Counted from the stretch's first letter, positions 42,075-50,807 are shown. The stretch: DNA of 64,000 nucleotides from CAVTJL01 sp963752325 (GCA_963752325.1 CAVVXU010000005.1:124001-188000); one strand, 5' to 3'. The notes: generated by a model from the letters alone, not told the origin. Numbers and translations are program-made.

Positions 42075-42106
42075 AGATGTGGGAAGCCGCCCCGAGCAAG
42101 CAAGGG
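42075..42106 (-). promoter_or_regulatory. Candidate heat-shock (RpoH) promoter of clpB
   Basis: On the minus strand CCCTTGC (42100-42106), a 16-bp spacer and CCCACATCT (42075-42083), similar to the RpoH pattern CTTG / CCCCATNT. About 75 bp before the clpB start. Confidence 0.35.
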
Positions 42107-42237
42107 TTCCGGTCGGAGCGTCGCGGCCGAGCGCTCGGGGCAAATTCGGGCTGCGGCGAGCTGTCCTGCGGCCTTTGGGTTCCCCTGCGCCACCGAGGGA
42201 GTAGAACTCCCGCCAACGACCATCGGAGAAGCCCATC

Positions 42238-43179
42238 ATGGCCCCTGCCCCAACCCGCGGCATCTACGCCGCCGTCGTGACACCCGTCGACAACAAGGGT
42301 GTCATCAGCGTCGAGCGCTACACGCGTCACGCCCGCTGGCTGCTGCGGCACGGATGTCACGGGCTCGGCGTCTTCGGCACGACCAGCGAGACCCAGGCCT
42401 TCTCCGTGGCCGAGCGGCAGCAGACCTTGGACGACTACATCGCGGGCGGTCTGCCGCCAGAGAAGATGATCGTGGGCATCGGCTGCTGCGCCTGCGCCGA
42501 CACGGTGGCGCTGGCGCGCCACGCGCTCGGCCACGGCATCACCCGGCTGCTGTGCCTGCCGCCCTTCTTCTACAAGAGCAACTCGGACGAAGGGCTCATC
42601 CGCGCCTTCTCCGAGGTGATCGAGAGAACGGCCGACCCGCGCCTCGAGCTGCTACTCTACCATTTCCCGCAAGTCTCCGGCGTCCCCGTCACGAAGGGGG
42701 TGATCGCCGGGTTGATGAAGCGGCATCCGGGCGTGCTCAGGGGCATCAAGGACAGCTCGGGCGACTTGGCCCACACGAAGGATCTGATCGCGAGCTTTCC
42801 CGACCTCGCCATCTTCGCAGGCGCCGACGGGCACCTTCTGGAGGTGCTCAAAGCCGGAGGCGCCGGCACCATCTCGGCCGCCGGCAACCTCAACTGCCAC
42901 GCCAACCGCCAGGTGTTCGACGCGTTCGAGCGCGGTGACCTCGAAGCCGCGGCCGCGGGTATGAAGCTCGTCGCCAGCGTGCGCGAGGTGCTCCAGCGCC
43001 ATCCGCTGATCCCGTCGATCAAGCACGTCATCGGCAAGGCCAGGTCCGATGCGACCTGGGCGACGATGCGGCCGCCATTGGTCGAGCTCGACGCGGCGAC
43101 AGCCGGCCGGCTCGAGGCCGAGCTCGATGCGACGGGCTTCGTCTACGACCCCGACCTCTACAGCGTGGCCGGCGCCTGA
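42238..43179 (+). CDS. Dihydrodipicolinate synthase/N-acetylneuraminate lyase family protein
   Basis: A 313-residue class I aldolase of the DapA superfamily. Visible are AAVVTPVDNKGVISVERYTRH, the GVFGTTSETQAFS segment (GTTGE in DapA reads GTTSE), the tyrosine in LLLYHFPQVSGVPV, and the Schiff-base lysine in GIKDSSGD. Two features (LPPFFYKSNSDEGL, and TSE in place of TGE) resemble paralogs acting on keto-acid sugars or hydroxyproline-type substrates rather than housekeeping DapA. It stands alone between clpB and trpS. Confidence 0.85.
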   Translation: MAPAPTRGIYAAVVTPVDNKGVISVERYTRHARWLLRHGCHGLGVFGTTSETQAFSVAERQQTLDDYIAGGLPPEKMIVGIGCCACADTVALARHALGHGITRLLCLPPFFYKSNSDEGLIRAFSEVIERTADPRLELLLYHFPQVSGVPVTKGVIAGLMKRHPGVLRGIKDSSGDLAHTKDLIASFPDLAIFAGADGHLLEVLKAGGAGTISAAGNLNCHANRQVFDAFERGDLEAAAAGMKLVASVREVLQRHPLIPSIKHVIGKARSDATWATMRPPLVELDAATAGRLEAELDATGFVYDPDLYSVAGA

Positions 43180-43202
43180 GCCTCGACCCTCGACCGACGG
43201 GC

Positions 43203-43227
43203 CCCTGAGCCCGCTCCGGGCTCAGGG
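43203..43227. terminator. Bidirectional hairpin between the dapA-like gene and trpS
   Basis: A perfect 10-bp stem CCCTGAGCCC/GGGCTCAGGG with a five-base loop. The right arm contains the trpS stop codon (43222-43224), so the two convergent genes share it. Confidence 0.65.
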
Positions 43228-44328
43228 TAGCTTCATCACGCCGAGCGCCTCACGCACGTCGGCAACGGTCGCGGCGACGACGGGGCGGGCGCGCTCGGTG
43301 CCATCGCGGATGATGCGCAGCACCTCGGCTGGATCGCTGGCGAAGCCGGCCCGACGCGAGCGGATCGGTGCCAACAGGCCGTCGAGGATGGCCGACAGCC
43401 TCTCCTTCACGAGGCTGTCGGCGACGCCGCCGCGCCGATAGCGGGCCTCCCACTCGTCCAGCCCGGCCTCGTCGGGATCGAAGGCGCGCAGATAGGCGAA
43501 GACGAGGTTTCCTTCGGTCCGGCCCGGGTCCTCGACGCGGATATGGCCGGGGTCGGTGTACATCCCCCGGACACGGGCACGGATCTCGTCGGCGGACGCG
43601 GAGAGCGCGATCGCGTTGCCCATGGACTTGCCCATCTTCGAACCGCCGTCCAGACCCGGCAGCCGCGGCACCGGCGACAACATGGCCTGAGCCTCCGGCA
43701 GGACGGGACGTGTCGTTCGTCGATTGATCACGCGCACGATCTCGTTCGACTGCTCGATCATCGGCAGCTGATCGGCTCCGACCGGCACCAGCGTCGCCCG
43801 GAACGCCGTGATGTCGGCGGCCTGGCTCACCGGATAGCACAGAAAGCCGGCCGGTATGGCCCGCTCGAGGCCGCGTTGGGCGATCTCGGTCTTTACCGTC
43901 GGGTTCCGCTCGAGGCGGCTCACCGTCACGAGGTTGAGATAGATCTGAAAGAGCTCGGCCAGCTCCGGCAGGCCCGATTGCAGGACGATGGTCGTGAAGG
44001 CCGGATCGAGCCCCACCGCCAGATAGTCGAATGCCAGCTCGAGCACGCTTCGCTCGACCTTGCCCGGATCGCCTGCATTGTCGGTCAGCGCCTGCAGATC
44101 GGCGATTAGCACATATTGCCGGCAGATCGCCTGAAGGCGGACGCGATTGGCAAGCGAGCCCACATAGTGGCCGAGGTGAAGAGGGCCGGTCGGCCGATCT
44201 CCGGTGAGGACGACATCGTCCGGGCCAGCGAGAACAGTGGTGACACAGATCGGCGAAGGTTCGGTGTCCAAGAGGGTGCGTCCTTGCTTCCGGTTGGATC
44301 GCGCCGTCCGGCCGGAAGCAGCCCTCAT
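43222..44328 (-). CDS. trpS: Tryptophanyl-tRNA synthetase
   Basis: A class Ic aminoacyl-tRNA synthetase charging tRNA-Trp. TGDRPTGPLHLGHYVGS carries the HIGH-equivalent HLGHY (51-55), and GSKMGKSMGNAI is the KMSKS-equivalent. LQALTDN and YPVSQAADITAF support the Trp pocket. The GDRPTG/KMGKS signature resembles the TrpRS type that includes auxiliary, indolmycin-resistant enzymes in Streptomyces more than E. coli TrpS. The N-terminus is uncertain: ATG 44328 gives about 35 residues of non-family sequence, and TTG at 44271 with AGGA upstream would trim most of it. Expression is probably set by the attenuator just upstream. Confidence 0.9.
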   Translation of the reverse strand: MRAASGRTARSNRKQGRTLLDTEPSPICVTTVLAGPDDVVLTGDRPTGPLHLGHYVGSLANRVRLQAICRQYVLIADLQALTDNAGDPGKVERSVLELAFDYLAVGLDPAFTTIVLQSGLPELAELFQIYLNLVTVSRLERNPTVKTEIAQRGLERAIPAGFLCYPVSQAADITAFRATLVPVGADQLPMIEQSNEIVRVINRRTTRPVLPEAQAMLSPVPRLPGLDGGSKMGKSMGNAIALSASADEIRARVRGMYTDPGHIRVEDPGRTEGNLVFAYLRAFDPDEAGLDEWEARYRRGGVADSLVKERLSAILDGLLAPIRSRRAGFASDPAEVLRIIRDGTERARPVVAATVADVREALGVMKLP

Positions 44329-44337
44329 GGGACCATG

Positions 44338-44366
44338 AAAAAGGCCGCTTCCTGCTGGGAGCGGCC
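44338..44366 (-). terminator. Attenuator terminator of trpS
   Basis: On the minus strand GGCCGCT (44360-44366) pairs with AGCGGCC (44343-44349), followed by TTTTT (44338-44342), just before the trpS start. The left arm can pair instead with the leader: 44391-44400 pairs with 44361-44371 in a 10-bp helix with one bulged G, which would prevent this terminator. Confidence 0.82.
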
Positions 44367-44391
44367 CTGAGATACGACGACGCGATGCGCC

Positions 44392-44460
44392 TCAGACCGC
44401 CGGAGGGACGGTCCACCGCCAACGGCGACAGAGGGTGCACAGCGTCATCATGGAGCCCAT
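44392..44460 (-). CDS. Trp-containing leader peptide of trpS
   Basis: A 22-residue ORF, MGSMMTLCTLCRRWRWTVPP ending AV, with Trp codons at positions 14 and 16 (TGG CGG TGG). AGGA lies five bases before the ATG at 44460; ATG 44451 is an alternative. Immediately after the second Trp codon GACCG can pair with CGGTC (44409-44413 with 44395-44399). A ribosome stalled at the Trp codons would mask GACCG and free CGGTC to form the antiterminator. This is the classical trp attenuation geometry. Confidence 0.75.
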   Translation of the reverse strand: MGSMMTLCTLCRRWRWTVPPAV

Positions 44461-44522
44461 GCTATCCTGGTCCGGGCGAGGTTTCCAGCCCCGACCTTCG
44501 CCTGTCCGGGGACAAGCGTGCC

Positions 44523-44768
44523 CTAACCAGCGACGATCTGCGGAATCAGGTGGACCTCGCTGCCCTCGGGGATCGGCTCGAGCCAAGCATCCTGGTAGAT
44601 CTGGCCGTCGATCGCGACGGCCAGACCCTCGGCCAGATGCGGCTCCAGCGCCGGATAGCGCTGGCCCAGCGCCCGGAGCAGGCCGCGAATGTCCTTGGCC
44701 TCGATCTCCAGCTCGCGCTCGCCGCCGGTGAAGCGGGTCAGCGCGCGAGCCAGGACGACATGGGCCAT
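44523..44768 (-). CDS. MoaD/ThiS-like small protein without terminal Gly-Gly
   Basis: An 81-residue beta-grasp protein: VVLARALTRFTGGERELEIEAKDI, LLRALGQRYPALEPHL, VAIDGQIYQDAWLEPIPEGS and EVHLIPQIVAG. The fold is that of the sulfur carrier MoaD, which ends in GG; here the chain ends AG and then TAG. It follows the molybdenum-hydroxylase large-subunit gene by five bases, so a role in cofactor supply or enzyme maturation is likely, but thiocarboxylate chemistry at this C-terminus is doubtful. Confidence 0.75.
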   Translation of the reverse strand: MAHVVLARALTRFTGGERELEIEAKDIRGLLRALGQRYPALEPHLAEGLAVAIDGQIYQDAWLEPIPEGSEVHLIPQIVAG

Positions 44769-44773
44769 CTGCG

Positions 44774-47083
44774 CTAGCTTCCGGCCGCTGCCTCGATCGC
44801 CGCCAGCACCCGGGGCGGCGACATCGGCAGCTCGGTGAAGCGAATGCCGAGCGCATCCTCCATCGCGTTCGTGACGGCCGCCAGGGCCGGCACCAGCGGC
44901 GTCTCGCCGACACCCCGCACGCCGTAGGGATGCGCCGGGTTGGGCACCTCGATGATCACCGTGTCGATCATCGGCACGTCGGACGCCACGGGCATGCGGT
45001 AGTCGAGAAAGCCCGGGTTCTGCATCCGGCCGTCCGCGCCGTAGACGTACTCCTCGTTCAGCGCCCAGCCGATGCCCTGCACGGCGCCGCCCTGGAACTG
45101 ACCCTCGACATAACTCGGATGGATCGCCCTGCCGGCATCCTGCACGACGGTGTAGCGCAGCACGGTGACGCGCCCGGTCTCCTTGTCGACCTCGACGTCC
45201 ACAATGTGCGTGCCGAAGCTGGGCCCCGCACCCTGCGCGTTGATATGCGCGTGCCCGGAGATCGGCCCACCCGTCTTGCTCGAGATCTTCATGATCTCGG
45301 CCAACGGCATCGGCTCGAAGTCACCGACATTGCTGCTCGCCGGCTTGGCAGCGCCGTCCTCCCACTTGACCGCTTCCTCGGGCACCTCCCAGAGGCGGGC
45401 GGCCCGTGCGCACATCTCGCGGGTCGCCTGGCGCGCAGCCTGGGCCACCGCCATGCCGCTCGAGAAGGTGACGCGGCTGCCGCCGGTGAGGAAGGTGAAG
45501 CCGAGCGAGGAGGTGTCGGCGATGATGGCCTTCACCTTGTCGTAGCTGATGCCCAGCTCCTCGGCGGCGATCATCGCCATCGAGGCGCGCGACCCGCCGA
45601 TGTCGGGCGTGCCCAGGACCACCGTCGCCGTGCCGTCCTCGTTGATGTTCACGGTGGAGGACGTCTCGCCGCCGACATTGAACCAAAAGCCCGACGCGAC
45701 GCCGCGCCCCTGGTTGGGCCCGAGCGGCGCCTTCCAATGGTCGTGCGCCTTGGCCGCCTCGAGCGTCTGCACGAGCCCGACCGGGCCGAACTTCGGCCCG
45801 TAGAGGGCGCGCGTGCCCTCCTGAGCCGCATTCTTGAGGCGGAAGTCGATGGGATCGAAGCCCAGCTTCTTCGCCAGCTCGTCCACGACGCACTCGACCG
45901 CGAACTCGGAGATCGGAGCGCCCGGCGCCCGATAGGCCGCAACCTTCGGCCTGTTGCTCACCACGTCGTAGCCCACGACCCGGGCGTGATCGATGGCGTA
46001 GGGGGCAAAGGCGCTCATCGCACCCGGCTGGACCGGGCCACCCTGGAAGGCGCCCGCCTCGTAGACCAGCTCGGCGTCGGCCGCGATGATGCGTCCGGCC
46101 TTCGTGGCACCCATCTTAACGCGCACCTGGGCACCCGAGGTCGGGCCGGTGGCACGGAAGACCTCCTCGCGCGTCATCGTCATCTTGACCGGATGGCGGG
46201 ACTTCCGCGAGAGGGCCAGGGCAACCGGCTCGAGATAGACGACCGTCTTGCCGCCGAAGCCGCCGCCAATCTCCGACGGCGTCACGCGCAGCTTCGAGAT
46301 GTCCATGCCGAGCAGGCGCGAGCAGTGGGCGCGGACAATGTACTGGCCCTGGGTCGAGGTCCAGAGCTCGGCCTGACCGTCCTCGGAGACGCTGGCGACG
46401 CAGGCGTGCGTCTCGATATAGCCCTGGTGGACGGGCTTGGTCCGGAAGGTCCGCTCGATGACGAGATCGGCCTTGGCAAAGCCGTCCTCGAGATCGCCCA
46501 CGGCGAACTCGACGCGCTTGGCCACGTTCGAGGGTGCCTCGGGCGGGGGCTCGACACCCGCCGTGATCATCTCCTCGTGCAGCAGCGGCGCATCCGGGCG
46601 CATCGCCTCCACGGGGTCGAGGACATGCGGCAGCACCTCGTAGTCGACCTCGATCAGGCGCAGCGCCTGCCGCGCGACGGAAGCGCTGACCGCCGCCACG
46701 GCCGCAACGGCATGCCCTTCGTAGAGCACCTTCTCGCGGGCCATGATGTTGCGGACGACGTCCCGGTAATTGATCATCATCTCGCCGGCCGGGACGAACT
46801 CCGAGGGCAGGTCGCGGAAGTCGTCGCGCGTCACGACGGCCTTCACGCCCTGCAGCGCCTCGGCCTTGCTCGTGTCGATCGAGCGGATCCTGGCGTGCGG
46901 ATGCGGGCTCCGGAGCACCCTGCCGACGAGCATGCCGGGAAGCTGGAGGTCGGCACCGAAACGGGCGCGACCGGTCACCTTGTCCACGCCGTCCGGCCGG
47001 ACCGGGCGGGTGCCGATCCAGCGGAACTCGTGGGCGGACTCCTCGCCCTTGGCTACCTCGGGTCGCTCGAGCACGGTCGCCAT
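44774..47083 (-). CDS. Molybdenum hydroxylase large subunit (xanthine/aldehyde oxidase family)
   Basis: A 769-residue Mo-pterin subunit that hydroxylates a carbon next to a ring nitrogen or an aldehyde, using water. Motifs: RPDGVDKVTGRARFGAD, SEIGGGFGGKTVVYLEPVAL, VAAYRAPGAPISEFAVE, LGTPDIGGSRASMAMIAAEE, and the catalytic Glu in GVRGVGETPLVPALAAV. AYRAPG rather than AYRCSFR excludes form I CO dehydrogenase. The true start is MATVLERPEV at 47083; the open frame to 47839 is shadow. It is co-transcribed with the FeS and FAD subunits. Confidence 0.92.
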   Translation of the reverse strand: MATVLERPEVAKGEESAHEFRWIGTRPVRPDGVDKVTGRARFGADLQLPGMLVGRVLRSPHPHARIRSIDTSKAEALQGVKAVVTRDDFRDLPSEFVPAGEMMINYRDVVRNIMAREKVLYEGHAVAAVAAVSASVARQALRLIEVDYEVLPHVLDPVEAMRPDAPLLHEEMITAGVEPPPEAPSNVAKRVEFAVGDLEDGFAKADLVIERTFRTKPVHQGYIETHACVASVSEDGQAELWTSTQGQYIVRAHCSRLLGMDISKLRVTPSEIGGGFGGKTVVYLEPVALALSRKSRHPVKMTMTREEVFRATGPTSGAQVRVKMGATKAGRIIAADAELVYEAGAFQGGPVQPGAMSAFAPYAIDHARVVGYDVVSNRPKVAAYRAPGAPISEFAVECVVDELAKKLGFDPIDFRLKNAAQEGTRALYGPKFGPVGLVQTLEAAKAHDHWKAPLGPNQGRGVASGFWFNVGGETSSTVNINEDGTATVVLGTPDIGGSRASMAMIAAEELGISYDKVKAIIADTSSLGFTFLTGGSRVTFSSGMAVAQAARQATREMCARAARLWEVPEEAVKWEDGAAKPASSNVGDFEPMPLAEIMKISSKTGGPISGHAHINAQGAGPSFGTHIVDVEVDKETGRVTVLRYTVVQDAGRAIHPSYVEGQFQGGAVQGIGWALNEEYVYGADGRMQNPGFLDYRMPVASDVPMIDTVIIEVPNPAHPYGVRGVGETPLVPALAAVTNAMEDALGIRFTELPMSPPRVLAAIEAAAGS

Positions 47084-47085
47084 GG

Positions 47086-47562
47086 TCAAACCCTCCTCAT
47101 CTCGGCAGCCGCGTCGAGCACGGCTCGGATGATCTTGTCGTAGCCGGTGCAGCGGCAAAGGTTGCCGGCCAGCCAGTAGCGCACCTCGGTCTCGCTCGGG
47201 TCGGGGTTGCGCTCCAGGAGCGCCTTCGACGCCACGAGGAAGCCGGGCGTGCAGATCCCGCACTGGAGCGCTGCGTGCTCGAGGAACTTGCGCTGCAGCG
47301 GGTGTAGGTCCTCGCCGCTCGCCATGGCCTCGATCGTCTCGACGGAGCGGCCATCCATCTCGGCGGCGAGCACGAGGCAGGAGCAGACGAGCCTGCCGTC
47401 CAGCATGACGCTGCAGGCACCGCAGTCGCCCGAAGCGCAGCCTTCCTTGCTGCCGGTCATGCCGAGACCGTCGCGGAGCACGTCCAGCAGCGTCTGATCG
47501 GCCTCGCAGAGATACTCGACAGGGTCGCCGTTGATGGTGGTGGTGACGTGGGTCTTGCTCAT
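47086..47562 (-). CDS. Molybdenum hydroxylase [2Fe-2S] subunit
   Basis: A 158-residue ferredoxin-like subunit. The first cluster is CASGDCGACSVMLDG, plus Cys in LVCSCLVLA; the second cluster is QCGICTPGFLVAS and LCRCTGYDKII. It passes electrons from Mo to FAD. Its ATG overlaps the FAD-subunit stop; its own stop precedes the large-subunit start by two bases. Confidence 0.94.
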   Translation of the reverse strand: MSKTHVTTTINGDPVEYLCEADQTLLDVLRDGLGMTGSKEGCASGDCGACSVMLDGRLVCSCLVLAAEMDGRSVETIEAMASGEDLHPLQRKFLEHAALQCGICTPGFLVASKALLERNPDPSETEVRYWLAGNLCRCTGYDKIIRAVLDAAAEMRRV

Positions 47563-48422
47563 CGGCTCGTCCTCGCGCGCTCAAGCGCCAGCGTGGCGGC
47601 GCGGCGGGCGAGCACGCCCGCAACCTTGGTGCGGAACTCGATCGTGCCGCGCTTGTCGTCGATGGGCTTGCAGGCGGCGCCGACCGCCGCCGCCAGCCGG
47701 TCCAGCGCAGCGGCATCGACAGGCGTGCCGACCAGCGCAGCACCCGCATCCTCGACCAGGAGAGCGGTCGGCGCCACGGCGCCGACGCCGACGCGAGCGG
47801 CCTGGCAGACGCCGGCCTCGTCGAGGCTGAGGCAGACACCGACGCCGACCACGGCGATGTCCATCTCGGTTCGCGGAATGAACCTCAGATAGGCGTCGCC
47901 CGTGCGTGGCGGCTGGGCCGGCAGGAAGACCGACGTCACCATCTCGCCCGGTGCGAGCGAGGTGCGGCCGGGACCGCGATTGAGCTGCTCGACCGGGATC
48001 TCGCGACGGCCGTTCGGGCCGGCCACGGCGAGGACGGCACCGGCTGCGATCATGGCAGGCACGCTGTCCGCCGCGGGCGATGCGTTGCAGAGATTGCCCA
48101 CCATCGTGGCGCGGCCCTGGATCTGGGTCGAGCCGATGAGCTCGACCGCCTCGACCACGCCGGGCCAGCGCGCCTTGAGGGGCGCATGCTCGCCCATCTC
48201 CGCACCGGACACCGCCGCACCGATGCGGAAGCCGCCCGCCTCTGCGGTGATTCGCTTGAGCTCCGGGATCCTCTTGATGTCGACCACGAGCTCGGGCTGG
48301 ATCACCTCGGCCCGGAGCTGCACCAGGAGATCGGTGCCACCAGCCAACACCCGCGCCGCCGCCGGAGTCCCGGCAAGCAGCGCCACAGCCTTGTCGATTG
48401 TGTCCGGAGCCTCATAGCGCAT
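47559..48422 (-). CDS. Molybdenum hydroxylase FAD subunit
   Basis: A 287-residue CoxM-like flavoprotein: MRYEAPDTIDKAVALLA, the FAD loop RVLAGGTDLLVQLRAE, the second FAD motif TMVGNLCNASPAADSVPA, and a CO-dehydrogenase flavoprotein C-terminal domain. The start at 48422 has GGGAGAGG ten bases upstream; the longer frame to 48494 is non-family sequence. It heads the three-subunit set. Confidence 0.92.
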   Translation of the reverse strand: MRYEAPDTIDKAVALLAGTPAAARVLAGGTDLLVQLRAEVIQPELVVDIKRIPELKRITAEAGGFRIGAAVSGAEMGEHAPLKARWPGVVEAVELIGSTQIQGRATMVGNLCNASPAADSVPAMIAAGAVLAVAGPNGRREIPVEQLNRGPGRTSLAPGEMVTSVFLPAQPPRTGDAYLRFIPRTEMDIAVVGVGVCLSLDEAGVCQAARVGVGAVAPTALLVEDAGAALVGTPVDAAALDRLAAAVGAACKPIDDKRGTIEFRTKVAGVLARRAATLALERARTSR

Positions 48423-48518
48423 GCCGTTCGCCTCTCCCTTTTGGTGTGTCCTTATCGGCCAAAGCTCGGCATTCTGCCAAGCTAAACTCGGCATTACCCG
48501 GACATGGCACCCGCCCGA

Positions 48519-49587
48519 CTATGCAGAGGCGGCGGGCCCAAGCGCCGCCTCCGGGCCCAAGCCGAGGAAGGCACGGAAGGAGCGCTCGACGAGCGCAGGG
48601 TCCAGCTCGCGGGCGATGATGACGAGCCGTGTTCGAACCTCGCCATCCGGCCACGCGGGCAGATGCTCGGGCCTGTGGATGGTGTGCTGCACGCCCTGCA
48701 CGACCACGGGCCGATCCACGCCCATGATGTCGAGCAGGCCCTTCACGCGAAGGATCGAGGATCCGTGCCGGTTGAGCAGCATCGACAGCCAAAGCCCGAA
48801 GGCGGCCCAGTCGATCGGGCGCTCGGCGGTGAGGCAGAAGGCCTGGATGTCACGATGGCGGCTCTCCTCGTCCTCGTGATCATGGGCGTGCGCGCCCACG
48901 CCATGGCTCGCCTCGGCCGCGAGCCAGCGTCGGACCTCCTCGCCCTTGCCCGCCAGGTCGTGGATGTCGTGCAGCAGGAGGCTCTCTGCCGCCTCGCTGT
49001 CGGCGCGCGAACTCATGGAGGACCGCGGTCGGGTTGAGGGTCGAGAGGCGCCCCCGCAGCGACTGGACGGCCCGCTCGTCGGCCAGATCAACCTTGGAGA
49101 CGACGATCCTGTCGGCAACCGCCACCTGGCTTAGCGCCTCGGGAAAGACGTCGATATTGTGGCTGCCGTCGACGGCGTCGACCACCGTCACGATGTTCCC
49201 CAGCCGCACATGGTGGCGCAGCGCCGGGTCGGCCGCGAGGGTCGCGACGATCGGGCCCGGATCGGCGAGCCCGGTCGTCTCGATCACGAGACGCCGGAAC
49301 GCCGGGATCTCGCCCCGGCGCATCCGCCCGAGGAGGCCCAGGAGGGCGTCCCGGAGGTCGCCCCGGATGGTGCAGCACACGCAGCCGCTCTGCAGCAGCA
49401 CCACCTCCTCGTCGACCGTCTCGACCAGGAGATGGTCGAGCCCCACCTCGCCAAGCTCGTTGATGAGGACTGCCGTGTCCTGCAGCTGCGGCTGACGCAG
49501 CAGACGCTTCAAGAGCAGGGTCTTGCCCGAGCCCAGGAAGCCTGTGAGCAGGTTGACCGTGACCGGCTCGCCCCAGCTCTCGCTCAC
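48519..49587 (-). CDS. CobW/P47K-type GTPase, single-base frameshift near 49014
   Basis: A metallochaperone-type GTPase. First frame: Walker A GFLGSGKTLLLKRLL, SGCVCCTIRGDL (the CxCC metal motif), RLVIETTGLADPGPI, NKxD-like VSKVDLADE. Second frame: GVGAHAHDHEDEESRHRD, a His/Asp/Glu-rich metal-binding loop, and the CobW C-terminal domain (DWAAFGLWLSMLLNRHGSSI). Removing one base at 49014 joins them as TAVLHSSRADSEA. It probably delivers a metal to the neighbouring hydrolase or hydroxylase. The frameshift is likely a sequencing error. Confidence 0.82.
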
Positions 49588-49892
49588 GGCCCGGCCCCAG
49601 CGCCCTCGATCCGGGCAAGGACTGCCGGATCGAGGGGATCGCAGGAACGGCCGGCGAGCTTCTCGGCCGCCGGCCAGACGGCGCCCAGATGGTCGACGAC
49701 CGCCGTCTTGCCGGTATGGCCGTGCAGCGTGAAACGCTCGCCCCAGGTCTGGAGCCTCAGGCCATAGAGGGACAGGATGCGGTTGGCGACGCGGGCCCGG
49801 TGCTCGCGGTCGGCCCGACGGCTCGCCAGGGAGGCCGTGGGGTCATCCGTCCAATGCCCCTCGACGCCCAGGATGCCACAGAGCCCGCACAT
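49584..49892 (-). CDS. Small Cys-containing protein, unknown function
   Basis: A 102-residue protein beginning MCGLCGILGVEGHWTDDPT. The CxxC near the N-terminus with a Trp/Asp patch suggests a metal site or a redox pair; the body is mostly helical with HGHTGKTAVVDHLGAVWPAAEKL. It overlaps the CobW start by ATGA, so the two are made together; it could be a target or partner of the CobW protein. I do not recognise a named family. MCG at the start resembles class II amidotransferases superficially only. Confidence 0.7.
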   Translation of the reverse strand: MCGLCGILGVEGHWTDDPTASLASRRADREHRARVANRILSLYGLRLQTWGERFTLHGHTGKTAVVDHLGAVWPAAEKLAGRSCDPLDPAVLARIEGAGAGP

Positions 49893-49907
49893 CGCGCCGC
49901 CGCCTGC

Positions 49908-50807
49908 CTAGGAGACCGGCCGCTCGGGCTTGTTCCGCGGGTAGCGCTTGAGGAAATCGTCGGCGATCTCCTCCATCGGCACGAAGCGCACGCCCGGATG
50001 GCGGCTGATGTGGGCGTAGAGCCGCTCCAGCATCATCAGCACCTGCGGCTTGCCCGAGACGTCGGGATGGATGGTGATGGGAAAGACCGCGTAGTCGTAC
50101 TCGCGATAGACCCAGTCGAACTGCTCGCGCCACATGTCCTCGATGTCCCGGGGATTGACGAAGCCGTGGCTGTTGGGTGCCGCCTTGATGAACATCATGG
50201 GCGGCAGGTCGTCGAGCCACCAGGAGGCCGGAATCTCGACGAGATCCGTCTCCTCGCCTCGCCCGTAGGGCTTCATCCAGGCGCTCGGGTGCTTCGCGTA
50301 GTCGATTTTCGTCCAGCTCTCGCCGACCCGGGCGTAGTAGGGGTGGAAGTCGTTGTGCATCAGGCTGTGGTCGTACTTGATGCCCTTGGCGAGCAGCAGC
50401 TCGTTGGTCTTGGGACCGAACTCCCACCACGGGGCCACGTAGCCGCGCGGACGCTTGCCGCAGAGCTTCTCGATGACCTCGATGCACTTGTCGAAGATCG
50501 CCTCCTCCTGCTCGGGCGTCATCGCGACCGGGTTCTCGTGGCTGTAGCCGTGCATCGCGATCTCGTGCCCGGCGTCCGCCACCTTCTTCATCTGGTCCGG
50601 AAAGCTTTCGGCCGAGTGCCCGGGGATGAACCAGGTGGTCTTGATGCCCCAGCGATCGAACAGCCGTAGAAGCCTCTGCGAGCCCACCTCGCCCGAGAAC
50701 ACGCCACGGCTGATGTCGCAGGGGCTGTCCTCGCCGCCATACGATCCGAGCCAGCCGGCCACCGCATCGACGTCGACGCCGATGCTGACAAAAATCACCT
50801 TTTGCAT
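49908..50807 (-). CDS. Polysaccharide deacetylase/imidase-family hydrolase
   Basis: A 299-residue NodB-fold metal hydrolase. The conserved Asp segment is VSIGVDVDAVAGWLGSYGG, the metal motif is MHGYSHENP (HxxxH), then RGYVAPWWEFGP and the C-terminal His in PITIHPDV. This pattern (full-length N-terminus with WLGSYGGED) is that of the HpPgdA/PuuE-like branch, which includes cyclic imide hydrolases and allantoinases besides peptidoglycan deacetylases. No signal peptide is seen, so a cytoplasmic small-molecule substrate is more likely than murein. Start at 50807 (MQKVIFVSIG), with GGGAAGG upstream. Confidence 0.82.
   Translation of the reverse strand: MQKVIFVSIGVDVDAVAGWLGSYGGEDSPCDISRGVFSGEVGSQRLLRLFDRWGIKTTWFIPGHSAESFPDQMKKVADAGHEIAMHGYSHENPVAMTPEQEEAIFDKCIEVIEKLCGKRPRGYVAPWWEFGPKTNELLLAKGIKYDHSLMHNDFHPYYARVGESWTKIDYAKHPSAWMKPYGRGEETDLVEIPASWWLDDLPPMMFIKAAPNSHGFVNPRDIEDMWREQFDWVYREYDYAVFPITIHPDVSGKPQVLMMLERLYAHISRHPGVRFVPMEEIADDFLKRYPRNKPERPVS

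Noticed and set aside
44774..47083. Carbon monoxide dehydrogenase (CoxL)
   Set aside because: The active-site segment is AYRAPG, not AYRCSFR, so it belongs to the broader xanthine/aldehyde oxidase group.
49908..50807. Exported peptidoglycan deacetylase
   Set aside because: No signal peptide or membrane anchor is visible, and the neighbours are cytoplasmic amide-degrading enzymes.
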